64,000 bases of DNA from an uncultured Faecalibacterium sp. (GCA_934503275.1 CAKSVD010000013.1:1-64000); one strand, 5' to 3'. Counted from the first letter of the stretch, positions 9,875-18,485 are shown. The notes: generated from the letters alone by a model not told the origin. Numbers and translations are program-made.

Positions 9875-10483
9875 ATGCGCCACACCGGCACACCTGAACT
9901 GGAGACCGACCGTCTGCTGCTGCGCCGTCTGCTGCCGCAGGATGCCCCGCAGATGTACGAAAACTGGGCAAACGACCCGGCTGTGACCCGGTTTTTGCGC
10001 TGGGAACCGCACAAAAGCCCTGCCGAGACCCGGGAACTGCTTTCGGCGTGGGCAGAGTTGTATCCGAACCCGGATTATTACCAGTGGGCCATAGTAGAAA
10101 AGGCCACCGGGCAGGTGTTCGGTTCTATCTCCGTATACAACGCCCTGCTGGGTGAGCCGCAGCAAAAGGTCAAGTGGCCGGGGCTGGAACTTTCCGGCGG
10201 CATCTGGGAGCCGGGCTACTGCATCGGGCAGAAGTGGTGGGGCAAAGGCTTTACCACCGAGGCGCTGCAAGCTGTGGTGGATTTCTGGTTCAATCAGGTG
10301 GGCGGCGCCTTCCTTACCTGCTGCCACGCGGTGCAGAACCCTGCCAGCGGCCGGGTGATGGAAAAGGCCGGCTTTGTGTACCACCACAACGATGTTTACC
10401 ACAAATTTGACGGCACACCGGTAGAATGCCGGTGCTATCTGCTGACAAAGGAACGCTACGATAACAGAAAGGACTTACTTTGA
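9875..10483 (+). CDS. GNAT family N-acetyltransferase, RimJ/RimL type
   Basis: A 202-residue protein. It opens with LETDRLLLRRLLPQDA, the standard start of the RimJ/RimL-like branch, and contains an acetyl-CoA binding region reading IGQKWWGKGFTTEAL near residues 111-125, followed by NPASGRVMEKAGF near 152-164. The substrate cannot be told; relatives acetylate ribosomal proteins or small amines. It is preceded by a GGGAGAGG site and its stop overlaps the TTG start of hflX (TTGA), so the two are cotranslated. Confidence 0.85.
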   Translation: MRHTGTPELETDRLLLRRLLPQDAPQMYENWANDPAVTRFLRWEPHKSPAETRELLSAWAELYPNPDYYQWAIVEKATGQVFGSISVYNALLGEPQQKVKWPGLELSGGIWEPGYCIGQKWWGKGFTTEALQAVVDFWFNQVGGAFLTCCHAVQNPASGRVMEKAGFVYHHNDVYHKFDGTPVECRCYLLTKERYDNRKDLL

Positions 10484-11745
10484 GCGAGCTTTATGATATT
10501 CTGACCGAGACCCCTCCCACAAAGGTGGTGCTGCTGGCACTGGATCAGGGGCTGTGGGACTGTGAGCGCAGTCTGGCAGAGCTTTCTGCCCTGTGCGAGG
10601 CCAACCACATGGAGGCCGTGGCACAGATCACCCAGAAGCGCCAGACCCCGGAGACCGGCATCGTGCTGGGCAGCGGCAAGCTGGAAGAGGCTTCCCTTGC
10701 CGCCCAGACACTGGGCGCGGAATGCGCCGTGTTTGACGGTGAGTTGACCGGCAGCCAGATCCGCAACATCTCCAACGCGCTGGGCGGGCTGGAGGTCATC
10801 GACCGCACCATGCTGATCTTGGAGATCTTCCGCAGCCGCGCCGTGACCAACGAGGGCAAGCTGCAGACCGAACTGGCGCTGCTGCGCTACCGTCTGCCCC
10901 GCCTGCAGGGCATGGGCGAGGCGCTGAGCCGTCAGGGCGGCGGCGGTGGCGGCGGCGGCGGTGCCCGCCGCGGTGCCGGTGAGACCAAGCTGGAACTGGA
11001 CCGCCGCCATGTGCACGCCCGCATTGATGCGCTGGCCGAGAAGCTGGCCGAGATGGAAAAGCGCCGTGGCGAGAGCCGCAAGGCCCGCGCCAAGACCGGA
11101 ATGCCGGTGGTAAGCCTTGTGGGCTACACCAACGTGGGCAAATCCAGCCTGATGAACGCCCTGTGCGGCCCCAGCGTGGCCGAGGCCGATATGTTGTTTG
11201 CCACACTGGACCCCACCAGCCGTAAGCTGGTGCTGCCCAGCGGCATGGCGGTGCTGCTGGTGGACACGGTAGGCTTTGTGTCCCGCCTGCCCCACAATCT
11301 GGTGGAGGCGTTCAAGTCTACACTGGAAGAGGCCGCATGGTCGGATGTGATCGTCCGGGTGGCAGACGCCGGGGACGAGCAGCGCGAGGAGCAGCTTGCC
11401 GTCACCGACGAGGTGCTGGATGGGCTGGACTGTGCCGACATTCCCCGCCTGACCGTGTACAACAAGTGCGACAAGCCCAACACCCTGAGTTTTGACCCCG
11501 ACATCCTGCTGACCAGCGCCAAGACCGGCTACGGGCTGGACAAGCTGCTGCAAAAGCTGGACGAGGTGCTCAGCGACCGGGTGCACACCATCCGGGTGCT
11601 GCTGCCCTACGACAAGCTGGGACTTGCCGCCCCCATGCGGGAGCGCGGCAGCGTGCAGGTGGAGGAATACCGGGAGGACGGGCTATACCTGGAGGGCATC
11701 GTCAAGACCGAGGACCTGCACTGCTTTGAGGGCTATCTGGTTTAA
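10480..11745 (+). CDS. hflX: ribosome-associated GTPase HflX
   Basis: A 421-residue HflX. An N-terminal nucleotide-binding domain and a coiled linker are followed by the GTPase domain with G1 GYTNVGKSS (about residues 213-221), the T-rich switch region, G3 DTVGFVSRLP, and NKCDKP as G4. HflX splits stalled or stress-inactivated ribosomes. The Gly-rich loop before RGAGETKLE is expanded to nine glycines encoded by GGC/GGT repeats (about 10,937-10,963), longer than the usual few. The start is TTG inside the preceding stop overlap, with AGAAAGGA upstream. A strong hairpin follows the gene. Confidence 0.95.
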   Translation: MSELYDILTETPPTKVVLLALDQGLWDCERSLAELSALCEANHMEAVAQITQKRQTPETGIVLGSGKLEEASLAAQTLGAECAVFDGELTGSQIRNISNALGGLEVIDRTMLILEIFRSRAVTNEGKLQTELALLRYRLPRLQGMGEALSRQGGGGGGGGGARRGAGETKLELDRRHVHARIDALAEKLAEMEKRRGESRKARAKTGMPVVSLVGYTNVGKSSLMNALCGPSVAEADMLFATLDPTSRKLVLPSGMAVLLVDTVGFVSRLPHNLVEAFKSTLEEAAWSDVIVRVADAGDEQREEQLAVTDEVLDGLDCADIPRLTVYNKCDKPNTLSFDPDILLTSAKTGYGLDKLLQKLDEVLSDRVHTIRVLLPYDKLGLAAPMRERGSVQVEEYREDGLYLEGIVKTEDLHCFEGYLV

Positions 11746-11755
11746 ATTTTTATTT

Positions 11756-11797
11756 GCAGTTTCGAAACGCCTGCAGGCGTTTCGAAACTGCTTTTTT
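11756..11797 (+). terminator. hflX terminator, 36-nt perfect palindrome
   Basis: Positions 11756-11791 form a perfect palindrome (arms beginning GCAGTTTCGAAACGCC) followed by six T. It terminates the GNAT-hflX transcript. Confidence 0.9.
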
Positions 11798-11821
11798 ACA
11801 AAAAGAAAAAAGCCCCAACAA

Positions 11822-11855
11822 ACACAAAAACCCGCCTGGCAGCGGGTTTTTGTGT
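11822..11855. terminator. second hairpin, bidirectional terminator-like
   Basis: A 14-bp perfect inverted repeat (11822-11835 with 11842-11855) with A-rich and T-rich outer arms, so it can act on either strand. The rest of 11856-12144 is AT-rich and gene-free. Confidence 0.7.
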
Positions 11856-11998
11856 ATAGAGGGGTGGGAAAGTATATAAAGTGGTGAATCTCAATATCAT
11901 TGGCAGACTTTTGATGTTGCGCTGCCTTGCATGATGTATTATACCCGTTTTTCTTTTCTTGTCAAACAAGATTTTCGGATTTTGCTTTAAAATAATGC

Positions 11999-12027
11999 TT
12001 TACTTTTTTGCAAAAACTTTATATAAT
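11999..12027 (+). promoter_or_regulatory. promoter of the Lrp-family gene
   Basis: TTTACT (11999-12004), 17 bases, perfect TATAAT (12022-12027). It leaves an untranslated leader of about 110 bases before the regulator. Confidence 0.6.
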
Positions 12028-12144
12028 TAACATAGAATTTCAGAAACGAAATTTTATTCCATTTCCGTGGGTTTGCACAACATAAAAACTTTACTTTCAG
12101 AAAATTTTATACATTCCAACATATTTTCAAAGGAGGCTCCTCTT

Positions 12145-12585
12145 ATGGACGATCTTGACCGCAAAATTCTCACCCTTTTGGCCAAAAATGCACGGATGCC
12201 TGTCAAAGAAATTGCGGAGCAGGTATCCCTTACCAGCCCGGCAGTTTCCAGCCGTATCCATAAGCTGGAGACGGACGGCATCATCAGCGGCTATACCGTC
12301 ACGCTGAACCGTCCGGCAGACCGGATGTATGTGGATGCGCTCATCAGCCTTTCGGTGGCCCCCTCCAAGCAGGATGCTTTTCTGGAACTGCTGCAGAACA
12401 GCCGCGAGGTGCTGCAGTGTTACCACGTTACCGGTGCGTACACTTTTCTGGTCAAGGTCAGCTGCGGCAGCATGGCACAGCTGGAGCATCTGATCCTGCA
12501 GTTCCAGAAGCTGGGCACCACCAGCACCCAGATCATCCTGTCTACCCCGGTGAACCATGGCGATCTGGACGCCTTGATGTTGTAA
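12145..12585 (+). CDS. Lrp/AsnC family transcriptional regulator
   Basis: A 146-residue protein with an N-terminal winged helix (LDRKILTLLAKNARMPVKEIAEQVSLTSPAVSSRIHKLE, given here as residues 4-42) and a C-terminal RAM ligand-binding domain (GYTVTLN to the end) typical of Lrp/AsnC. Such regulators respond to amino acids. An in-frame ATG 78 bases upstream exists, but AAAGGAGG directly before 12145 decides the start. Its target is not evident; the next gene, a lipoprotein, follows after 157 bases and may be independent. Confidence 0.9.
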   Translation: MDDLDRKILTLLAKNARMPVKEIAEQVSLTSPAVSSRIHKLETDGIISGYTVTLNRPADRMYVDALISLSVAPSKQDAFLELLQNSREVLQCYHVTGAYTFLVKVSCGSMAQLEHLILQFQKLGTTSTQIILSTPVNHGDLDALML

Positions 12586-12742
12586 GCGGGTGTCGTTCAT
12601 AAAACTGTTACTTTTTCCCTGCAATTTTGCGGTGCGGTGGTTCGTATCCAGAATAGCAGCCCAAAACCGGCACACACTACCTGTAACGTGTGCGCCCGAC
12701 TGCACCTTCCACACACAGCACTATGAAAGGAAATTCAATACT

Positions 12743-13300
12743 ATGAAAAAATTCATCGCCGCCCTGCTGGCAGGGCTGACCCTGTTTACTTTGGTGGGCT
12801 GCTCCGGCGGCAGCAAAGCCGACAGCTCCACCCCCAAGGACTATTCCCAGATCATCCACGATGCCCGCAGCGACGAGGACAACGAGTACGATATGATCTT
12901 TACCAAGGGAGAGGACGGCAAGTTTACTGCCATTGACGGTTATAGCGCCGAGTATGAGGCCGACCAGCTGAACGAAGAGATCCGGGACATCCTGATGCCC
13001 CTGCTGAATCTGGAGGACGGCCAGTATACCGCCTTTGCCGCCAGCATTTCCAGCATGATGGTGCGCAGCTACGCCGTTGCCATCGTGAAGCCCGCCGAGG
13101 GCAAGACCGATGAGGTAAAGGCCGCACTGGAGGCCTATGTTGCCAGCGAGCAGCAGTCCATGGAGCATTATCTGGAGGACCAGTACCTTGTTGCCAAGGC
13201 CGCTACCGTCACCGTAGCTCCCACCGGCGAGGTGGTTCTGGTCTGCGCCGAGGATCACGACACCATTCTGGCGAACATTGAAAAGGCTCTCGCAAAATAA
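12743..13300 (+). CDS. DUF4358-type lipoprotein
   Basis: A 185-residue secreted lipoprotein. The signal peptide (MKKFIAALLAGLTLFTLVGC) ends in the lipobox LVGC, so cysteine 20 should be lipidated and the protein held on the outer face of the membrane. The mature part has the pattern of the DUF4358 family (DYSQII near the start, a Lys-rich KPAEGKTDEVKAAL stretch, then EHYLEDQYLVAKAATV). Function unknown. The longer upstream frame has no ribosome binding site, whereas GAAAGGAAA precedes this ATG. A good terminator follows. Confidence 0.8.
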   Translation: MKKFIAALLAGLTLFTLVGCSGGSKADSSTPKDYSQIIHDARSDEDNEYDMIFTKGEDGKFTAIDGYSAEYEADQLNEEIRDILMPLLNLEDGQYTAFAASISSMMVRSYAVAIVKPAEGKTDEVKAALEAYVASEQQSMEHYLEDQYLVAKAATVTVAPTGEVVLVCAEDHDTILANIEKALAK

Positions 13301-13311
13301 TTTTCCCGCAT

Positions 13312-13364
13312 AAACCCCGGCCTTTGCAGTATGTTTCATCTGCAACGGCCGGGGTTTGGTTTTT
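13312..13364 (+). terminator. terminator between the lipoprotein and the ABC operon
   Basis: Stem 13312-13322 with 13347-13357 (AAACCCCGGCC against GGCCGGGGTTT), with an inner GCAG/CTGC pair, followed by T-rich sequence. It lies between convergent genes and may serve both strands. Confidence 0.85.
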
Positions 13365-13368
13365 ATGC

Positions 13369-14187
13369 TTATTCCAGATCCAGCTTATTTTTCATCAGCC
13401 AGCTGGTAAGGACAAAATAGACTGCGCCGATCAGAATCGTTACAAGAAGGACGAGCCAGAGATTGCCGCTGGCGGAATAAGCCATCGGCATCGCTGCCAC
13501 AGAGCCAACGATCACCCGGATCCCGCCGCCTGCATCCAGTTTGCCCTGAATCAGCTGCAACAGGAAGAAGGCCAGAATGCTGGCAATCGTGGAATGGTTC
13601 CTGAACTGATGCCCGATCATGCAGGCGGCGTAGATACAGAGGATGAGGACTGCAATGCCCGCCAGACCAAGGACGATGATCCACGCCAGCTCGCTCCAGA
13701 ATTCACCGCCGATGCTCTGGATCGCCTTCCAGCTGAATTTCAGGACATCGCCCCAGCCCGTCGTAATCGTCTCCCCATTGATGACCGTTTTGGAATCCTC
13801 GAAGGCGCACAGGCCGACCAGCATCAGAAGGACGGACAGGATCCCGACCACTCCGCTGCAGATCACCCAGACCATGCTGGAAATGAGTTTGGACGCAACC
13901 AGCTGCTCTGGATGGACCGGAAGGGTGTGCATGAGATAGCCCTCCCGCCCCAACAGATTTTTGGTGAACCGCTGGATGATCGTCACAATACAGACCACTC
14001 CGATGGCAACCCCGATGGCAAAGTAGGCAAACATCAGGTATGCCAAGATCTGGCTGCTGCCATTGTCCCAGACTTCGTCCCGCATCGAGATCCCCATTGC
14101 CAGCGCAACCAGCAGCCAGACCAGATACAGGCCGCCATAGGTCCGTCCGGTCGCCCGGAATTCATACTTCAACAGATTTTTCAGCAT
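13369..14187 (-). CDS. ABC transporter permease of the GntR-regulated operon
   Basis: A 272-residue integral membrane protein with about six hydrophobic segments (near residues 20-35, 50-72, 105-130, 165-190, 200-212, 240-262). It opens MLKNLLKYEFRATGR, the usual start of ABC-2 permeases paired with YtrA-type regulators. It overlaps the ATPase gene by seven bases and is last in the operon GntR-ATPase-permease. The substrate is unknown; related exporters often answer to cell-wall-active compounds. Confidence 0.85.
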   Translation of the reverse strand: MLKNLLKYEFRATGRTYGGLYLVWLLVALAMGISMRDEVWDNGSSQILAYLMFAYFAIGVAIGVVCIVTIIQRFTKNLLGREGYLMHTLPVHPEQLVASKLISSMVWVICSGVVGILSVLLMLVGLCAFEDSKTVINGETITTGWGDVLKFSWKAIQSIGGEFWSELAWIIVLGLAGIAVLILCIYAACMIGHQFRNHSTIASILAFFLLQLIQGKLDAGGGIRVIVGSVAAMPMAYSASGNLWLVLLVTILIGAVYFVLTSWLMKNKLDLE

Positions 14188-14879
14188 TTGAATACCTCCC
14201 GGAAATATGCGTCCACGCTCATTCCCTCATTCTCACGGATCTCATCCACACTGCGGTGAGCAAAGACCGTTCCCTCTTTCAGGAAGATGGCCTCATCCAG
14301 CACCGGCTCGATATCCTCGATCAGGTGGGTCGAGATGAGGACGGTCGCGTCCTTGCTGTAATTGGACAGGATGGTGTGCAGGATATAATCCCGTGCCGCC
14401 GGGTCCACGCCGCCGATGGGTTCATCCAGCAGATAGAGCCGGGCATTCCGGCTCATGGCAAGGATGAGCTGCACCTTTTCCCGGTTGCCCTTGGAAAGGG
14501 TCTTGAGGACGTCTTTGGGGGAAAGTTCCAGATTTGCCAGCATCTCATTCGCCCGGGCCGGATCGAAGTCCTTATAGAAGTCCCCAAACATCTCCACCAG
14601 CTGCTCTACCCGCATCCAGCCGGGAAGCCAGTCGGCATCGGGCAAGTAGGATACGATTGCCTTGCTCTCCACGCCGGGCTTCATCCCGGCGATCCGGATG
14701 CTGCCGCTGTCAGGCTGCAGCAGACCGTTTGCCAGTTTGATCAGGGTGGTCTTGCCGCTGCCGTTCGGCCCCAGCATGCCAACGATCTTCCCAAAGCCGA
14801 TGTGCAGGTCCACACCGTCCAGCGCGGTTTTTGCGCCGTAGTGTTTTGTCAGCCCTTCACAGGTCAGAAGTTCACTCAT
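14181..14879 (-). CDS. ABC transporter ATP-binding protein
   Basis: A 232-residue nucleotide-binding domain with Walker A GPNGSGKTT near residues 36-44, signature LSKGNREKV, Walker B YLLDEPIGGVD and a switch histidine (STHLIEDI). It pairs with the permease downstream. The start selected is MSELLTCEGL, which overlaps the GntR stop by eight bases; the longer frame upstream reads through the GntR gene out of frame and is rejected. Confidence 0.9.
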   Translation of the reverse strand: MSELLTCEGLTKHYGAKTALDGVDLHIGFGKIVGMLGPNGSGKTTLIKLANGLLQPDSGSIRIAGMKPGVESKAIVSYLPDADWLPGWMRVEQLVEMFGDFYKDFDPARANEMLANLELSPKDVLKTLSKGNREKVQLILAMSRNARLYLLDEPIGGVDPAARDYILHTILSNYSKDATVLISTHLIEDIEPVLDEAIFLKEGTVFAHRSVDEIRENEGMSVDAYFREVFKC

Positions 14880-15249
14880 GATTCGGTTCTCCTTTCGTCT
14901 GACGGGCCAGCAATTCGGCGACCTGCGCCGGGCTGTACCCGATGTCCCGCATCTTTTCCAGAAATTCTTCCGCGAACTTTTCCGCGGTCGCGGCACGCAA
15001 TTGTTCGATCAACATGGTATCCTCCGTCACATAGCGGCCCGCCGTCCGTTCGGTCCGGACAAGCCCCTCCGTTTCCAGCTGTGCCAGCGCACGCTGCATG
15101 GTATTCGGGTTCACCCCTGCGGCTGCGGCCATATCCCGCACCGAGTCAAGATGTCCTCCGGGCGGGTATGTCCCCGCAAGGATCTTCGCCTTCAACCGCT
15201 CTACCAGCTGCGCATAGATCGGACGGCTGGAATCAAATTGTTCACTCAT
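14872..15249 (-). CDS. GntR family regulator, YtrA subfamily
   Basis: A 125-residue protein with an N-terminal GntR winged helix (RPIYAQLVERLKAKIL, then GVNPNTMQRALAQLE near residues 45-60) and only a short C-terminal helix region, as in the YtrA subfamily. It is the first gene of its operon and sits directly behind an operator-like inverted repeat, so autorepression of the ABC transporter is likely. The ribosome binding site GGGAGGG stands before the ATG. Confidence 0.9.
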   Translation of the reverse strand: MSEQFDSSRPIYAQLVERLKAKILAGTYPPGGHLDSVRDMAAAAGVNPNTMQRALAQLETEGLVRTERTAGRYVTEDTMLIEQLRAATAEKFAEEFLEKMRDIGYSPAQVAELLARQTKGEPNHE

Positions 15250-15277
15250 CGTAGCCCTCCCTGCATTTTGTGTTTCT

Positions 15278-15324
15278 GTGTTAAGTGCCTAATACAATAA
15301 TACTCATTTTTCAGATTGTGTCAA
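15278..15324 (-). promoter_or_regulatory. promoter and operator of the GntR-ABC operon
   Basis: On the minus strand TTGACA (15319-15324), 16 bases, TATTAT (15297-15302). Immediately downstream lies the imperfect palindrome GTGTTA-N6-TAATAC (15278-15295), positioned over the transcription start, a natural site for GntR repression. Confidence 0.7.
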
Positions 15325-15409
15325 GGGGTTCATACAATTTTTTTAGCCAATTCTGTCACAGCTCCCCGGGCATTGCCTTGCAAACGAGGGCAGGCGTTAT
15401 CCGAGAGGT

Positions 15410-15437
15410 TTGCATTTTTGCGATAATATGATATACT
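15410..15437 (+). promoter_or_regulatory. promoter of the glycosyltransferase
   Basis: TTGCAT (15410-15415), 16 bases, TATACT (15432-15437), 35 bases before the ATG. Confidence 0.6.
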
Positions 15438-15471
15438 CTCTCTGTAATTGACGAAAACAGGAGTAACTTTT

Positions 15472-16473
15472 ATGATAAAAGCGACCATCATTATCCCAAA
15501 CATCAACGGCAAGGGCTGGCTGAAGGACTCCATCGAGTCCATCTACGCCCAGACCGAACAGGATTTTGACCTGATCGTGGTGGACAACGGCTCCACCGAC
15601 GAAAGTCTGGCGCAGGCGCGCAGCTACTGCACCCGCCCCAACTTTACTCTGATCGAAAACGGACGTAACACCGGCTTTTCCTACGCAGTAAATCAGGGCA
15701 TTGCCCGGGCGCAGAGCAAGTATGTGGTACTGTTCAACAACGATGCGTTTGCCGAGCCGCAATGGCTGGCCGAGCTTTTGCGCACCGCCGATGCCGACCC
15801 CAAAATTTTTGCGGTGCAAAGCCTGATGCTCCGGCACTTTGAGCGGGAGCTGGCCGATGACGCCGGGGACTATGTAACATGGATGGGCTTTGCCTGCAAG
15901 ACCGGCGATGGCCGCCGCGCCAGCCGCTACACGAAGCAAAAACGCATCTTCTCGGCCTGCGGCGGCGCAGCACTGTACCGCAAAAGCATTCTGGATGAGA
16001 TCGGCGGCTTTGACGAAAACTTTTTTGCCTACTTTGAGGACGTAGACCTGAGCTGGCGCGCCAACAATGCCGGTTATAAAAACGTACTCTGCCCCACCGC
16101 CAAGTGCTACCACATCTGCGGTGCCAGCACCGGCGCGGTGCGCTACAACGCCTTTAAAAGCCAGCAGAGCGGCCGCAACAGCATTCTGCTGCCGCTCAAA
16201 AACGAGCCGCTATTGATGCTGGTGCTCAACTTTATCCCGCTGGCGCTGGGCTATCTGCTTAAGTGCTACAAGTTCCACAAGCAGGGCTTTGGCGAGGCTT
16301 GGGACAAGGGTATGCACGAGGCCTTTGCCCTGCTCAAAGCAGGCAAGCTGGGCAAGCGTCCCTTCCGCTGGCGCGATGTACCCAACTATATTCTGATGGA
16401 GCTGTGGATGATCTGGAACATGATCCCCTACCTGTGGTATCGGCTGGTAGTCGTAAGATTTGATCTGAAGTAA
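15472..16473 (+). CDS. glycosyltransferase family 2 protein
   Basis: A 333-residue GT-A fold enzyme. It begins IKATIIIPNINGKGW, has the nucleotide-sugar motif DLIVVDNGSTDES near residues 33-46, a VVLFNNDAF metal-binding stretch near 90, and a DEIGGFDENFFAYFEDVDLSWR acceptor region near 178-200, typical of rhamnosyl/dTDP-sugar transferases. The C-terminal part is hydrophobic near residues 240-260 and basic, suggesting membrane association. It probably builds cell-surface polysaccharide. AGGAG nine bases upstream favours this start over one eight codons earlier. Confidence 0.88.
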   Translation: MIKATIIIPNINGKGWLKDSIESIYAQTEQDFDLIVVDNGSTDESLAQARSYCTRPNFTLIENGRNTGFSYAVNQGIARAQSKYVVLFNNDAFAEPQWLAELLRTADADPKIFAVQSLMLRHFERELADDAGDYVTWMGFACKTGDGRRASRYTKQKRIFSACGGAALYRKSILDEIGGFDENFFAYFEDVDLSWRANNAGYKNVLCPTAKCYHICGASTGAVRYNAFKSQQSGRNSILLPLKNEPLLMLVLNFIPLALGYLLKCYKFHKQGFGEAWDKGMHEAFALLKAGKLGKRPFRWRDVPNYILMELWMIWNMIPYLWYRLVVVRFDLK

Positions 16474-16517
16474 CACCGGCAGGAAGTCGTTTTCCTCTGT
16501 GTCCCTGCCGTGAAAAA

Positions 16518-16553
16518 GCCCCCCGGGAAAATCCGCAGATTTTCCCGGGGGGC
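16518..16553. terminator. GC-rich hairpin behind the glycosyltransferase
   Basis: A perfect 16-bp stem (16518-16533 with 16538-16553) around a CGCA loop. No T run follows on the plus strand; a run of five A precedes it, so it would be a good terminator for minus-strand transcription. Confidence 0.65.
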
Positions 16554-16625
16554 AAATTATAAATCATCTTTCCGCTGAATATGGCCAAAGCCCACGCGGC
16601 GGCCATACAAAATCGTCCCACGATA

Positions 16626-16666
16626 AAAAGGGACCGCTGCACAAAAGTTGTGCAACGGTCCCTTTT
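16626..16666. terminator. bidirectional terminator
   Basis: Inverted repeat AAAAGGGACCG against CGGTCCCTTTT with a further TGCACAA/TTGTGCA inner stem. It lies 11 bases behind the stop of the minus-strand gene at 16678. Confidence 0.8.
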
Positions 16667-16677
16667 GCATTTACATT

Positions 16678-17586
16678 TTATGCTGCGGTGCTTGCGGCAT
16701 CGTCGGCGGCGGGGGCTTCTGCCACAGCGCTGTCTGCGTCCGCTTCAGCCTGCACCTCCGGCTGCACAGCCGAGACTGCAGCCGAATCCGCTGCAGAGGA
16801 ATCTCCGGCAGCGGCCAGAATGGCGTCCTGCACATCGCTTTCTGCCATGGGCTCCGGCTGCGCGGCAGCGGAGCTTGCAGCGCTTTCGGGCTTGGTCTCG
16901 CTCTCGGTCAGGCCGGTCAGATACCAGCTGCCGCTCTGGCGCTCGAACAGGTAATCCATATACTTGGTGGGGGTGTCCGAAGAAGGGTTGATGATGCTGT
17001 CATCTGCGCTGGCAGTGGGGATGTAGCCCACGGTGACGTGCAGCTTACCGCTGCGCTTGAACAGCTTGACCACGGTGGCGCGGTAGTAGCCCACCGTACC
17101 GGTGATGGGGATCTTGTAGCACTGGGTGGTCTCGTCAAACTCGACGGTCATATCCTCCATATCAAAGCTGCGGTGGGTCAGCTTGAAGCCGGGGCCCAGC
17201 AGCTTTGCCAGATAGGCGTCCACCTCCACCGAGGGCAGCAGCAGCTGCTCGGTCTCGGGGTCGGTGTTGTAGTTCTCAAAGCCGCCCTGCGTCTCCTGAA
17301 TGCTGTACACGCAGCCCCACACGGCTGCCTCCCGCAGAGTCAGGTCATCGATGTTCTCAATGCCGTCAAAGGGCATGGGGTCGAACAATACCAGACCCTC
17401 CAGCTTATCCTCGTATTCCTGCTTTTGTGCGGTATCATCAAACAGGTTTGCCACAAGGCCCACACCGGCCCGCAGCACCGTGATAAACCCGATGAGCACC
17501 AGCACCGTGATCAGCAGACCCAAGGTCTGCCGCCAGCGGCGGCGCTTGATCCGGGCGTGTTCTTCCGGGGTGATCGTATTTTTCAT
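16678..17586 (-). CDS. membrane-anchored protein of unknown function with Ala/Ser-rich tail
   Basis: A 302-residue protein. A basic cytosolic start (KRRRWRQ) leads into one membrane helix near residues 21-45, so most of the protein is predicted outside. Residues 50-235 form an ordered domain (DDLTLREAAVWGC, VGYYRATVV, SGSWYLTGL) that resembles conjugative-transfer TcpC-like or other NTF2-like folds only loosely. Residues 240-302 are low-complexity Ala, Ser, Glu and Asp. No family is recognised with confidence. It is transcribed alone and ends at a strong bidirectional terminator. Confidence 0.7.
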   Translation of the reverse strand: MKNTITPEEHARIKRRRWRQTLGLLITVLVLIGFITVLRAGVGLVANLFDDTAQKQEYEDKLEGLVLFDPMPFDGIENIDDLTLREAAVWGCVYSIQETQGGFENYNTDPETEQLLLPSVEVDAYLAKLLGPGFKLTHRSFDMEDMTVEFDETTQCYKIPITGTVGYYRATVVKLFKRSGKLHVTVGYIPTASADDSIINPSSDTPTKYMDYLFERQSGSWYLTGLTESETKPESAASSAAAQPEPMAESDVQDAILAAAGDSSAADSAAVSAVQPEVQAEADADSAVAEAPAADDAASTAA

Positions 17587-17688
17587 TGGTCTGAATCTCC
17601 CAAAGTTTTTTGTCTACCCAACAGTATACCACATCCGGCCGCAGAGTGCAAAACCTGTACCGGTGGTTTTTTTGTGAAAGCAGGCTTT

Positions 17689-18030
17689 TTATTCCCAGTC
17701 CTTCCATATCTCGGGCTGGTAGCCCACGGTAGCCTTGCGTCCGTTGCGCACGATGGGGGTCTTGAACAGCTGCTGGTTTTCAAACAGCTTGTCCTCCTTC
17801 TGCCAGTCCACCAGCGCATCCAGCAGCGCAAGGGTCTGCTTGTCCTTTGCCGCCGGGTCTACCAGCTTTTCCCAGCCGCCCAAGGCGCGCGCCACGTTAT
17901 CAAACTCGCCACGGCTCATGCCTTTTTCCTTCAGGTCGATCATCTGGAACTTGATGCCGCGCTCTTTGAAATAGCGCTGCGCCTTTTTGGTGTCAAAGCA
18001 CTTGCTCGTGCCAAAGATCTGGATATTCAT
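17689..18030 (-). CDS. ArsC/Spx family thioredoxin-fold protein
   Basis: A 113-residue protein of the ArsC/YffB/Spx family. It starts with IQIFGTSKCFDTKKAQRYF, with a single cysteine where Spx has CXXC and ArsC has CX5R, and ends with KTPIVRNGRKATVGYQPEIW, the usual conserved TPIVR loop. Members reduce arsenate or act as redox-linked RNA polymerase partners. The arsenate-reductase-like reading is favoured because only one N-terminal cysteine is present. No ars genes are nearby. Confidence 0.82.
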   Translation of the reverse strand: MNIQIFGTSKCFDTKKAQRYFKERGIKFQMIDLKEKGMSRGEFDNVARALGGWEKLVDPAAKDKQTLALLDALVDWQKEDKLFENQQLFKTPIVRNGRKATVGYQPEIWKDWE

Positions 18031-18142
18031 CTTATCTCCTCCTGCCGGTTCCCGGCGGTCTTATTGTACCACACCGCAAACCGCTTGCATAGGCATAATT
18101 TGCGGCAAAACAGGCAATGCTTTCCGCAAAGGAGGTGTTTGC

Positions 18143-18331
18143 ATGAACGCATTCGTAGACCCTGAACTGTGCATCGGCTGCACCCAGTGCGCCGGGCTGT
18201 GCCCCGCCGTGTTCCGCATGGAGGGGGTTCTGGCTGTGGCAGAGCCCGGCCCCATCCCGCCAGAGGAGGTGCCGCAGGCCGTTACCGCAGCCCAAAGCTG
18301 CCCGGTAAGCGCCATCCGTATCGAGGAATAA
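18143..18331 (+). CDS. small 4Fe-4S ferredoxin
   Basis: A 62-residue ferredoxin. The cluster ligands are CIGCTQCAGLCP (Cys 10, 13, 16, 20) and a distal CPVSAI near residue 54, giving a single [4Fe-4S] cluster; the second binding motif of bacterial 2[4Fe-4S] ferredoxins is missing. It should carry electrons in the cytoplasm at low potential. AAAGGAGG stands seven bases before the start. A terminator follows directly, so it is monocistronic. Confidence 0.92.
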   Translation: MNAFVDPELCIGCTQCAGLCPAVFRMEGVLAVAEPGPIPPEEVPQAVTAAQSCPVSAIRIEE

Positions 18332-18344
18332 GCCCGGCATCGGT

Positions 18345-18377
18345 AAGGCTGCTGCACAGCTTGTGCGGCAGCCTTTT
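18345..18377 (+). terminator. ferredoxin terminator
   Basis: Stem AAGGCTGCTGCA against TGCGGCAGCCTT followed by a T run. Confidence 0.8.
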
Positions 18378-18449
18378 TGCGGCAGGACGATTTGAAATGC
18401 CCTCCGCTTTGCTTTGGGCATGAGCAGTGGAAATATTTTTTATGATTTT

Positions 18450-18485
18450 GGTCTGGTGGAACGCCTGTCGGCGTTCCACCAGACC
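18450..18485. repeat. perfect 16-bp inverted repeat before polA
   Basis: Arms GGTCTGGTGGAACGCC and GGCGTTCCACCAGACC around a TGTC loop. The core AACGCCTGNCGGCGTT resembles the palindrome behind hflX at 11756. It may be a terminator or a dispersed hairpin. Confidence 0.7.
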
